From the NCBI GenBank assembly GCA_022713905.1, contig JAIHTM010000176.1, positions 1 through 5,791 of the forward strand: 5,791 nucleotides of DNA, given 5' to 3'. The notes under the pieces are model-generated. The model was not told where the DNA came from, searched no databases, and worked only from the letters and a program-made list of their open reading frames with translations. Origin of the DNA: Collinsella sp. (GTDB lineage: Bacteria > Actinomycetota > Coriobacteriia > Coriobacteriales > Coriobacteriaceae). The position numbers were made by a program, and so were the translations under genes. Positions 1 through 5,154 of this stretch are shown one piece after another. Each line of letters begins with the position of its first letter. Within the stretch, counting starts at the first letter, position 1.

Positions 1-2
1 CC

Positions 3-44
3 CGATACCAGATCACCATCCAGCTCGACGCCGCCACCCAATAA
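3..44 (+). CDS. C-terminal end of an upstream tail/neck gene (partial)
   Basis: An open frame enters from the left edge and ends at TAA (42-44), giving the last 13 residues RYQITIQLDAATQ. A Shine-Dalgarno and the next start follow within about 30 bases, so this reads as the end of the preceding gene in the same operon. In siphovirus genomes the gene just before the major tail protein is usually a tail terminator, tail completion or head-tail connector protein. That is the likely identity by position only, because 13 residues are too few to recognise a family. Confidence 0.5.
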   Translation, partial: RYQITIQLDAATQ

Positions 45-75
45 GACGACGCCGCACCATCCGAAAGGCACCATC

Positions 76-663
76 ATGGCCGAAACCAACCACAACAACA
101 AGAAAAACGTCAGCCTCGGCAAGCCCAAGAAGACCGGCTGCCTCTACTACGCGCCCGCAGGAACCGCCCTGCCCGCCGACGCCACCACCGCCCTGACCAC
201 CGCATACACCTGCGTCGGCTACCTGAGCGAGGACGGCGTCACCAACGCCACCGACACCGACACCACCGACATCAACGAGATGGGCGGCATCAAGGTACTG
301 TCCGAGATCAGCGGCTACGGCGAGACATGGCAGTTCAACATGATCGAAACCAACGAAGCCAGCCTCAAACTGCGCTTCGGCACCGCCAACGTCACCGGCA
401 CCGCAGACAAGCTCACCGTCTACCACGCCATCCCGTCCGGCGAAAGCCTCGTGCTCGTGTTCGAGATCGCCATGACCGGCAAACGCGTCAAGCGCATCGT
501 CGTCGCCGACGGCACCATCACCGAATTCGACGACACCACCTACAGCGCCGGCGACGCCATCGGCTACGGCGTGACCATGAGCGCCAACCCGAGCGACCTC
601 ATCAACGGAGCCACCAGCGTCGAATACATCGCCAACGTCACCGCCGCCTCGCTCGGCAAGTGA
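76..663 (+). CDS. Major tail (tail tube) protein
   Basis: This 195-residue protein is the likely subunit that stacks as rings to form the non-contractile tail tube. The start ATG lies 7 bases after GAAAGG (63-68), a good Shine-Dalgarno. The N-terminus (residues 1-20) is polar and lysine/asparagine rich. It is followed by a block with the look of tube proteins: GYLSEDGV at 48-55, an acidic/threonine run TDTDTTDI at 59-66, then a glycine-rich turn and an aromatic segment (YGETWQF, 81-87). The second half alternates short beta-type stretches such as LVLVFEIAM (125-133) and RIVVADGTIT (140-149). The size is usual for a minimal tube protein, and no C-terminal Ig-like decoration domain follows. Position directly before the frameshifted chaperone and tape measure genes strongly supports the call. 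The family assignment rests on overall pattern and gene order, not a database match. Confidence 0.86.
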   Translation: MAETNHNNKKNVSLGKPKKTGCLYYAPAGTALPADATTALTTAYTCVGYLSEDGVTNATDTDTTDINEMGGIKVLSEISGYGETWQFNMIETNEASLKLRFGTANVTGTADKLTVYHAIPSGESLVLVFEIAMTGKRVKRIVVADGTITEFDDTTYSAGDAIGYGVTMSANPSDLINGATSVEYIANVTAASLGK

Positions 664-673
664 ATTCCACCCA

Positions 674-695
674 GCGCCCGCCGTCCGGCGGGCGC
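674..695 (+). repeat. GC-rich intergenic stem-loop after the major tail gene
   Basis: GCGCCCGCC (674-682) is perfectly complementary to GGCGGGCGC (687-695), with a 4-base loop (683-686). It begins 11 bases after the tube protein stop and ends 9 bases before the GAAAGGA Shine-Dalgarno of the chaperone gene. The bases after the stem are ACCCC, with no U-tract, so it is not a standard intrinsic terminator. Plausible roles are protecting the 3' end of the abundant tube-protein message or partial attenuation of downstream genes, which are needed in far fewer copies. The structure is seen in the sequence; the role is inferred. Confidence 0.6.
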
Positions 696-718
696 ACCCC
701 CTCTGAAAGGACACGCAT

Positions 719-1039
719 ATGGCAGCCAAGCAGCCGCATGACCACAAGACACCGAAAAACCAGCCCAAGACCGTCGAGGTCATGGGCGTCACCGTCACCA
801 TCAGCCCCGCGATCTTCAACGACCTCGACATGGTCGAATACCTCTACGACCTCCAGACCGCCCAGACCGGAGACGGCACCGGCGCGTTCGCCATCGTCCC
901 CTTCCTCAAGAAGCTGTGCGGCGACCGGTACACGGCGATGAAGGACGCATTGCGCGACCCCGACACCGGCCGCGTGAGCATCGACAAGGTCAGCGAATTC
1001 ATCGCCCAGCTCCTCGAACAGGTCGCCCCAAACTCCTGA
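719..1039 (+). CDS. Tail assembly chaperone, short (unshifted) product, gpG-like
   Basis: This 106-residue protein starts at ATG 7 bases after GAAAGGA (705-711). After a lysine-rich start, residues 18-30 (KTVEVMGVTVTIS) form a short beta-type segment. The rest looks helical, with an acidic stretch at 33-46 and FIAQLLEQV at 94-102. In lambda and many other siphoviruses the gene between tube protein and tape measure makes a chaperone that binds and solubilises the tape measure before the tube assembles. The same gene yields a longer form by programmed frameshifting. Here the frame ends at TGA (1037-1039), two codons after a canonical slippery heptamer, and an open -1 frame continues to just before the tape measure gene. 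Position, size and frameshift signal make the role secure, although the sequence itself is poorly conserved in this class. Confidence 0.88.
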   Translation: MAAKQPHDHKTPKNQPKTVEVMGVTVTISPAIFNDLDMVEYLYDLQTAQTGDGTGAFAIVPFLKKLCGDRYTAMKDALRDPDTGRVSIDKVSEFIAQLLEQVAPNS

Positions 1040-1443
1040 CGCTCATAGGAATGCTCGCCACAGCGCCCGACGCGCTCGAAGCGGACTTCCAGCGTTTCTA
1101 TGGGCTCGACACCGACCTCATATGGACGGGCGAACTGCCCGCCAACCTGGCGGCCGCACTGGCCGCCAACCTGCCCCGCCAGGCCATCATCTGGCAAAAA
1201 ATCAACCCGCGACTCGCATGGGACGACCAAACCTACCTCCTCGCCGACATCCGCGACAGCCTCGCCTTCCTCGCCTGGACGAAAACCAAGGAAGCCTCAC
1301 GCAAGGGCGCGCGCTGGCGCGGACAACTCCAACGCCCCGGCACCGTCCGGCATGAAGCCACGGGAGGCGAGGTCATGGCGATGGACGACGAACAACTAAA
1401 CGCATACCTGGCCGCACCGCGCACCACCATCAGGGAGGCATAA
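719..1443 (+). CDS. Tail assembly chaperone, -1 frameshift fusion product, gpG-T-like
   Basis: The predicted fusion is 241 residues. Codons 719-1033 are read in the first frame (105 residues). C1033 is then re-read and translation continues as CTC CTG ACG for 136 more residues to TAA (1441-1443). The junction reads ...EQVAPN|LLTLIGML. The extension carries DFQRFYGLD (fusion residues 123-131), LPANLAAALAANLP (140-153), a Trp-containing segment (158-168) and a basic stretch with KTKEASRKGARWRG (about 189-202). A motif like FYGLD is common in the second half of actinophage chaperones. The extension has no credible start of its own: ATG 916 lies inside the first gene without a Shine-Dalgarno, and ATG 1051 has AGGA touching it with no spacer. 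In lambda the equivalent T domain recruits the tube protein to the chaperone-coated tape measure. Frameshift efficiency cannot be judged from sequence. Confidence 0.85.
1027..1033 (+). other. Programmed -1 ribosomal frameshift site (C CCA AAC)
   Basis: CCCAAAC fits the X XXY YYZ pattern exactly in the chaperone frame: zero-frame codons CCA (1028-1030) and AAC (1031-1033) re-pair as CCC and AAA after slipping back one base. The zero-frame stop TGA follows at 1037-1039, and the -1 frame stays open to 1443. The location at the end of the chaperone gene matches the conserved tail-gene frameshift of dsDNA phages. No strong stimulatory structure is obvious by eye. A weak AGG (1020-1022) lies five bases upstream, and a 5-bp stem (AGCGC 1062-1066 with GCGCT 1072-1076) is probably too far downstream to matter. 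Confidence 0.87.
1432..1438 (+). promoter_or_regulatory. Ribosome binding site of the tape measure gene, inside the chaperone extension
   Basis: AGGGAGG lies 6 bases before ATG 1445 and within the last codons of the frameshift extension, whose TAA (1441-1443) sits one base before the tape measure start. It fixes the tape measure start. Ribosomes finishing the fusion protein would terminate on top of this site, so translational coupling is possible. Confidence 0.75.
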
Positions 1444-1444
1444 C

Positions 1445-4345
1445 ATGGCAATCGAGATCGCCACCGCGTTCGTGCAGGTCGTGCCCAGCATGAAGGGCGT
1501 CGGCAAGGCCATCGAATCGGCGTTCGGCAGCGCATCGGAAACCGCTGGCAACACCGCCGGCATCAAAGCCGGCAACGGCTTCGCCGGCGGCTTCGGCGCG
1601 AAACTCGGCGTCATCACCGGCATCGCGCAAAGCGTCGCGGGCAAGGCCATCGAAGCGTTCATGGGCCTGTCCGGCGAAATCACCAGCGCCTCCGACAGCG
1701 CCCAGAAGTTCGCCAGCACACTGAACTTCGCCGGCGTCAGCGAGAGGCAGATCAAACGACTCACCGCCAGCACGCAGGACTACGCCGACAAGACCGTCTA
1801 CGACCTCAACGACATCCGCAACACCACCGCGCAGCTCGCCGCCAACGGCGTGCCCAACTACGACCGGCTCGCCGAAGCCGCAGGCAACCTCAACGCCGTC
1901 GCCGGCGGATCGGCCGACACCTTCAAAAGCGTGGCGATGGTACTGACCCAGACCGCCGGCCAAGGAAAACTCACGACCGAGAACTGGAACCAGCTCTCGG
2001 ACGCGATCCCCGGCGCAAGCGGCAAAATCCAACAGGCGCTCAAGGAAGCCGGAGCCTACACCGGCAACTTCCGCGACGCCATGGCCGACGGGCAGATCAC
2101 CGCACAGGAATTCAACGACGCGATCATGTCCCTGGGCTTCACCGACGCCGCCGTGGAAGCCGCCACCAGCGCCAGCACCATCGAGGGAGCCACCGGCAAC
2201 CTCGAAGCCGCGTTCGTCAAGCTCGGCGCGAGCGTGCTCGACACCGCCAAACCCGCCATCACCGGCGGCATGAGCTGGATCGCCGACGGCGTCACCAACG
2301 CCGTGCCCGTCGTCCAGGCAGGCATCGAAGGGCTCATCGGCTGGTTCCAGCGCCTCTACTCCAAACTGGAGGAAAACGGCGCGATCACCGCGTTCAAAAG
2401 CGCATGGGACACCATTCGGGACGCGATCATGGGCGTCGTCAACATGATCATCGACTGGGCGCACATGATCCCCCCAGACGGTCTCGCCAACGGCATCAAA
2501 CTCGTCGCCGACACGCTCAACTGGTTCGTCCGGCACGGCAAGGAACTCGCGCCCATCATCATCGGCATCGGCACGGCGTTCGCCGCAGTCAAGGGCTATC
2601 AGGCGCTCAACAGCGGTCTGCAGGCGCTCACCGGAACCATGAACACGGTGACGACCGCCGCCAAGGGCGTCAGCAACGGCATCATGCTCATGACGGACCT
2701 GGGCGGCCCGGTCGCCATGCTCAAACAGATGGCCGGAGGGCTGAGCCTCGTCAAGACCGCACAGACCGCATGGAGCACGGCCACGAAGATGGCGACCGCC
2801 GTGCAGGGCGCGTTCAACGCCGTCATAGCCGCCAACCCCATCGGCGCGATCGCCGTCGCCGTCGCGGCCGTCGTGGCCGCGCTCGCATGGTTCTTCACCC
2901 AGACCGAGGCCGGGCGCAAGGCATGGGCCGCGTTCACCTCATGGCTGTCCGAGACATGGGCCGCGCTCGTGGAGGGCGCTAAGGCGATATGGAACGGGCT
3001 CGGCGAATTCCTCGCCAACCTGTGGTCGGCGATCAGCGGCGGCATCACCAGCGCATGGACGTCGATCACCTCGTTCCTGTCCGGCGTCTGGAACGGCATC
3101 AGCACGACCGCCACGACGATATTCAACGGGATACGCGACTTCATCGTCAACGTGTTCACCGTCATCGGCGCGCTCATCGTCGCACCCTTGCAGGCGATCC
3201 AGAACGGCATCAACACCGTGTTCGGCTGGATACTCTCGTTCATCACCCAGCAGATGAACAGCACGAACACCGTATGGAGCACCGTATGGACGGCGATCTA
3301 CAACGTCGTGTCCACGATCTTCGGGCTGATTAGCTCCTGCATCTCGACCGTGGTGAACGCGATCCGCACAGTCATCGTCGTGTTCCTCAGCTTCCTCAAG
3401 GGAGACTGGCAGGGCGCATGGGACGCGATCAAATCGTTCTTCACGACCACATGGGACGGCATCGTCGCGTTCCTCACGCCGATCATCAACGGCATCAAGA
3501 CCACGATCGGCAACGTCCTCAACGCGATCCAGAGCGTGTGGGCGAGCATCTGGAACGCGATCAGCGGCGTGGTGTCCACCATCTGGAACGCGATCAGCGG
3601 CGTGGTGTCCACATGCATCCAGAATGTGCGCAACACCATCTCGACCGTCCTGAACGCCATCAGCGGCGTATGGACGAGCGTATGGAACCGCGTCAGCTCG
3701 TTCCTCGGAAACATCTGGCACGGCATCACATCGGCCGTGTCCAACGGCATCCAGAGCGTGAGCAACACCGTCGGCCGCATCAAAAGCACCGTGCTCGGCG
3801 CGGTCAGCGGCGCCGGCCGATGGCTGTACGACACCGGCCGTCAGGTCATCCAAGGCCTCATCAACGGCATCGGCGGAGCGTTCAAATGGGTCAAGGACAC
3901 CATCGGCAATCTCGGCAAAAACCTCATCGGCTGGGCCAAGGGCGTGCTCGGCATCCACAGCCCGTCACGCATCTTCCGCGACGAAGTGGGCAAATGGATA
4001 CCCGCCGGCATGGCCCAAGGCATCGACAAGGCCAGCGGCCTCGTCGCCGACAGCATCGACGGACTGACCGACATGGTCCCGACCGTGAGCCTGAAGACCG
4101 ACGCCAGCCGGCTCGAAACCCCGCTCGCATACTCGGCCGTCGTCGGCAACGGCCGGATCGCCTACACGGTGGACGACCATACGGCCGAGTACGCGACCAA
4201 GCAGGACATCATCGACGCGATCGATCAGGCGCTCACGGCCGGGATCACGCTCAACCTGTCCGATCGGGGCGGCGAGGTCATGGCCGGCAAGCTCGCCAAA
4301 CCCATGAGCTACGAACTCAACAGCCTCGCCATGAGAGGCCGTTAA
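1445..4345 (+). CDS. Tail tape measure protein
   Basis: This 966-residue protein is the internal ruler that fixes tail length and is later ejected ahead of the DNA. The start ATG is set by AGGGAGG (1432-1438). Residues about 80-260 form the conserved tape-measure N-terminal region, with FASTLNFAGVS (89-99), DYADKTVYDLNDI (112-124), LAANGV (131-136), LTTENWNQLSDAIPG (176-190) and DGQITAQEFNDAI (215-227). NPIGAIAVAV (464-473) begins a strongly hydrophobic segment (463-484), ending FFTQTEAGRKAW, a combination seen in many tape measure proteins. Residues 494-779 are an 11-residue repeat with Trp or another hydrophobic residue at each first position. The C-terminal region carries the widely shared GIHSPSRIFRDEVGKWIP (836-853), then a tail with hydrophobic helix DIIDAIDQAL (921-930). 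I see no lysozyme, M23 or NlpC/P60 motif. At the usual 0.15 nm per residue the length predicts a tail of up to about 145 nm. Confidence 0.95.
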   Translation: MAIEIATAFVQVVPSMKGVGKAIESAFGSASETAGNTAGIKAGNGFAGGFGAKLGVITGIAQSVAGKAIEAFMGLSGEITSASDSAQKFASTLNFAGVSERQIKRLTASTQDYADKTVYDLNDIRNTTAQLAANGVPNYDRLAEAAGNLNAVAGGSADTFKSVAMVLTQTAGQGKLTTENWNQLSDAIPGASGKIQQALKEAGAYTGNFRDAMADGQITAQEFNDAIMSLGFTDAAVEAATSASTIEGATGNLEAAFVKLGASVLDTAKPAITGGMSWIADGVTNAVPVVQAGIEGLIGWFQRLYSKLEENGAITAFKSAWDTIRDAIMGVVNMIIDWAHMIPPDGLANGIKLVADTLNWFVRHGKELAPIIIGIGTAFAAVKGYQALNSGLQALTGTMNTVTTAAKGVSNGIMLMTDLGGPVAMLKQMAGGLSLVKTAQTAWSTATKMATAVQGAFNAVIAANPIGAIAVAVAAVVAALAWFFTQTEAGRKAWAAFTSWLSETWAALVEGAKAIWNGLGEFLANLWSAISGGITSAWTSITSFLSGVWNGISTTATTIFNGIRDFIVNVFTVIGALIVAPLQAIQNGINTVFGWILSFITQQMNSTNTVWSTVWTAIYNVVSTIFGLISSCISTVVNAIRTVIVVFLSFLKGDWQGAWDAIKSFFTTTWDGIVAFLTPIINGIKTTIGNVLNAIQSVWASIWNAISGVVSTIWNAISGVVSTCIQNVRNTISTVLNAISGVWTSVWNRVSSFLGNIWHGITSAVSNGIQSVSNTVGRIKSTVLGAVSGAGRWLYDTGRQVIQGLINGIGGAFKWVKDTIGNLGKNLIGWAKGVLGIHSPSRIFRDEVGKWIPAGMAQGIDKASGLVADSIDGLTDMVPTVSLKTDASRLETPLAYSAVVGNGRIAYTVDDHTAEYATKQDIIDAIDQALTAGITLNLSDRGGEVMAGKLAKPMSYELNSLAMRGR
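2831..2896 (+). other. Hydrophobic, potentially membrane-active segment of the tape measure protein
   Basis: Residues 463-484 are a 22-residue run of almost only Ala, Val, Ile, Leu, Gly and aromatics, with no charged residue, flanked by TQTEAGRK. It is long enough to span a membrane. In tape measure proteins such segments are thought to help form the DNA passage through the host membrane on ejection. Here that is inference from composition and family knowledge. Confidence 0.6.
2924..3781 (+). repeat. 26 in-phase 11-residue (33-base) repeats within the tape measure gene
   Basis: Starting at Trp494, every eleventh residue to Ile769 is hydrophobic. The series is W W W W W W F F L F M W F V L W W I L W W I L W W I at 494, 505, 516 and so on to 769, with no insertion or deletion in 26 units. 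Typical units are WNAISGVVSTI, FNGIRDFIVNV and WDAIKSFFTTT, so positions 1, 4, 8 and 11 are mostly hydrophobic and position 2 is often Asn or Asp. This matches an extended helix with hendecad (11-residue) periodicity, as known for tape measure proteins of this type. At DNA level the units have diverged, except for one recent pair at 3548-3613. Confidence 0.85.
3548..3613 (+). repeat. 33-bp near-perfect tandem duplication in the tape measure gene
   Basis: Two adjacent 33-base copies (3548-3580 and 3581-3613) encode the same residues, IWNAISGVVST. They differ only at the last base (ACC against ACA, both Thr). The unit equals one 11-residue repeat, so the duplication keeps both reading frame and helical register. 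It looks recent compared with the other, diverged units. Confidence 0.92.
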
Positions 4346-4363
4346 AACCAGAGAGGAGAGCAT

Positions 4364-5146
4364 ATGCTCTACCAGCGACGCATGCGCCTGCCGCATGTCG
4401 AGGACCCCACGCTCAACGGCACGCCGCTGGAACGCATGATGCTCTCCCTGACCTCCGCCGGCATCGCGATCGACAAGGCCGCGCCGACGGTGAGCATGCA
4501 GGACATGCCCGGCCGCGACGGCCGGCTCGACCTGACCCTCACCGACCCGACCGGGGCCGCATACATGGGCAACCGCACCATCACGCTCAACCTGTACGCC
4601 ATCGGCGGCGAAGACGACATCCTCACCGCCAAAACCCGCCTCGCCGCCCTCTCCGGCACCGTGGTCACGCTCTCATGGCGCGGCTTGCCCGGCGAATACG
4701 AGGGACGTTTGAGCCTCGGCGCATGGGAGGACAAATGGACCGGCGACCACCAGATCGCCACGCTCGTGCAAGCCACCATCGACGCCCATCCCTGCCTCAT
4801 CGGCCGCACCATCACCGCCGCGCTCAAAACGGGGGCGACCACGATCCACGCCAAAGGCAACCGGCCATGCTGGCCCACATGGACGATCGCCCCCGCCAAC
4901 GGCGCGAAGACCATCAGCGTCAAGGACGCGCACGGCCACACCCTCGCCATCGCTGGCATGACCGCGATCACCGGCCGCATCACCATCATCACCGACCCCG
5001 ACAAGCGCGAGCTGCGCGTCAACGGCAACCTCATGGCCCCCACACTCGAATCCGACTACTTCCCCCTATTGCCCGGCCTGAACACGCTCACCCTCACCGG
5101 CGCAACCAGCGCCAGCCTCACGTACAGGCCACTCACCCTCATCTAG
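4364..5146 (+). CDS. Distal tail protein (Dit)
   Basis: This 260-residue protein should form the ring at the tail tip that joins the tube to the Tal hub and to receptor-binding proteins. The start ATG is 5 bases after AGGAG (4354-4358), in an 18-base gap after the tape measure stop. The N-terminal belt domain (about 1-145) shows DPTLNGTPLERM (14-25), PGRDGRLDLT (49-58), NRTITLNLY (70-78) and GEYEGRLSLGAWEDKW (110-125), followed by Q-ATLVQATIDAHP (130-143), a pattern typical of SPP1 gp19.1/phage tail family proteins. The C-terminal half (about 146-260) is rich in beta segments, including ITIITDPDKRELRVNG (206-221) and the FPLLPGLNTLTLTG closing motif (233-246), consistent with the galectin-like Dit domain. 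The length is normal for a Dit without inserted carbohydrate-binding modules. The position after the tape measure gene and before a Tal-type gene agrees. Confidence 0.88.
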   Translation: MLYQRRMRLPHVEDPTLNGTPLERMMLSLTSAGIAIDKAAPTVSMQDMPGRDGRLDLTLTDPTGAAYMGNRTITLNLYAIGGEDDILTAKTRLAALSGTVVTLSWRGLPGEYEGRLSLGAWEDKWTGDHQIATLVQATIDAHPCLIGRTITAALKTGATTIHAKGNRPCWPTWTIAPANGAKTISVKDAHGHTLAIAGMTAITGRITIITDPDKRELRVNGNLMAPTLESDYFPLLPGLNTLTLTGATSASLTYRPLTLI

Positions 5147-5149
5147 GAG
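5144..5149 (+). promoter_or_regulatory. Ribosome binding site of the tail tip gene, overlapping the Dit stop codon
   Basis: TAGGAG contains the Dit stop TAG (5144-5146), and its AGGAG part (5145-5149) lies 5 bases before ATG 5155. Stop codon and Shine-Dalgarno share bases, so translation of the tail tip gene is probably coupled to that of Dit. It also supports 5155 as the start over ATG 5164. Confidence 0.75.
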
Positions 5150-5154
5150 CACCA

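Noticed and set aside
674..695. Intergenic hairpin as a rho-independent terminator
   Set aside because: The stem is followed by ACCCC, not a T-rich stretch, and the operon clearly continues. I list it as a stem-loop of uncertain role.
13..831. Minus-strand open frame of 272 residues across the tail tube gene
   Set aside because: It spans a tube gene, an intergenic hairpin and part of the chaperone gene. Its composition is Gly/Val/Asp-rich, as expected for an antisense shadow.
327..941. Plus-strand open frame rich in Arg, His and Gln overlapping two tail genes
   Set aside because: The composition is that of a GC-rich gene read out of frame, and it crosses the boundary of two well-supported genes with their own Shine-Dalgarnos.
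1047..1053. AGGA-ATG at 1047-1053 as an internal start for the chaperone extension
   Set aside because: The AGGA touches the ATG with no spacer, so it could not position a ribosome. The well-phased slippery site gives a better explanation.
916..1443. Open frame starting at ATG 916 as an independent 175-residue gene
   Set aside because: The first 40 or so codons overlap the chaperone gene and read as an arginine/histidine/proline-rich shadow, and there is no Shine-Dalgarno at 916. The real protein content begins after the slippery heptamer, so it is best explained as the -1 frameshift extension.
1430..2536. Minus-strand open frame of 368 residues opposite the tape measure gene
   Set aside because: High GC and strong third-position C/G bias remove stops from the opposite strand. 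The predicted protein is Gly/Val/Asp-rich low-complexity sequence without recognisable motifs, while the + strand codes for a clear tape measure protein.
2831..2896. Hydrophobic run as a sign of a nested holin or membrane protein gene
   Set aside because: It is in frame within the tape measure protein, has no start or Shine-Dalgarno of its own, and its NPIG...FFTQTE context is usual for tape measure proteins.
2404..2982. Plus-strand 192-residue open frame inside the tape measure gene
   Set aside because: Extremely Arg/His-rich out-of-frame reading of the tape measure gene, with no ribosome binding site.
2939..3958. Minus-strand open frame of 339 residues with a repetitive Asp/Ala/Arg-rich sequence
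   Set aside because: The repeats are only the mirror image of the 11-residue repeat on the + strand, and there is no supported start or motif.
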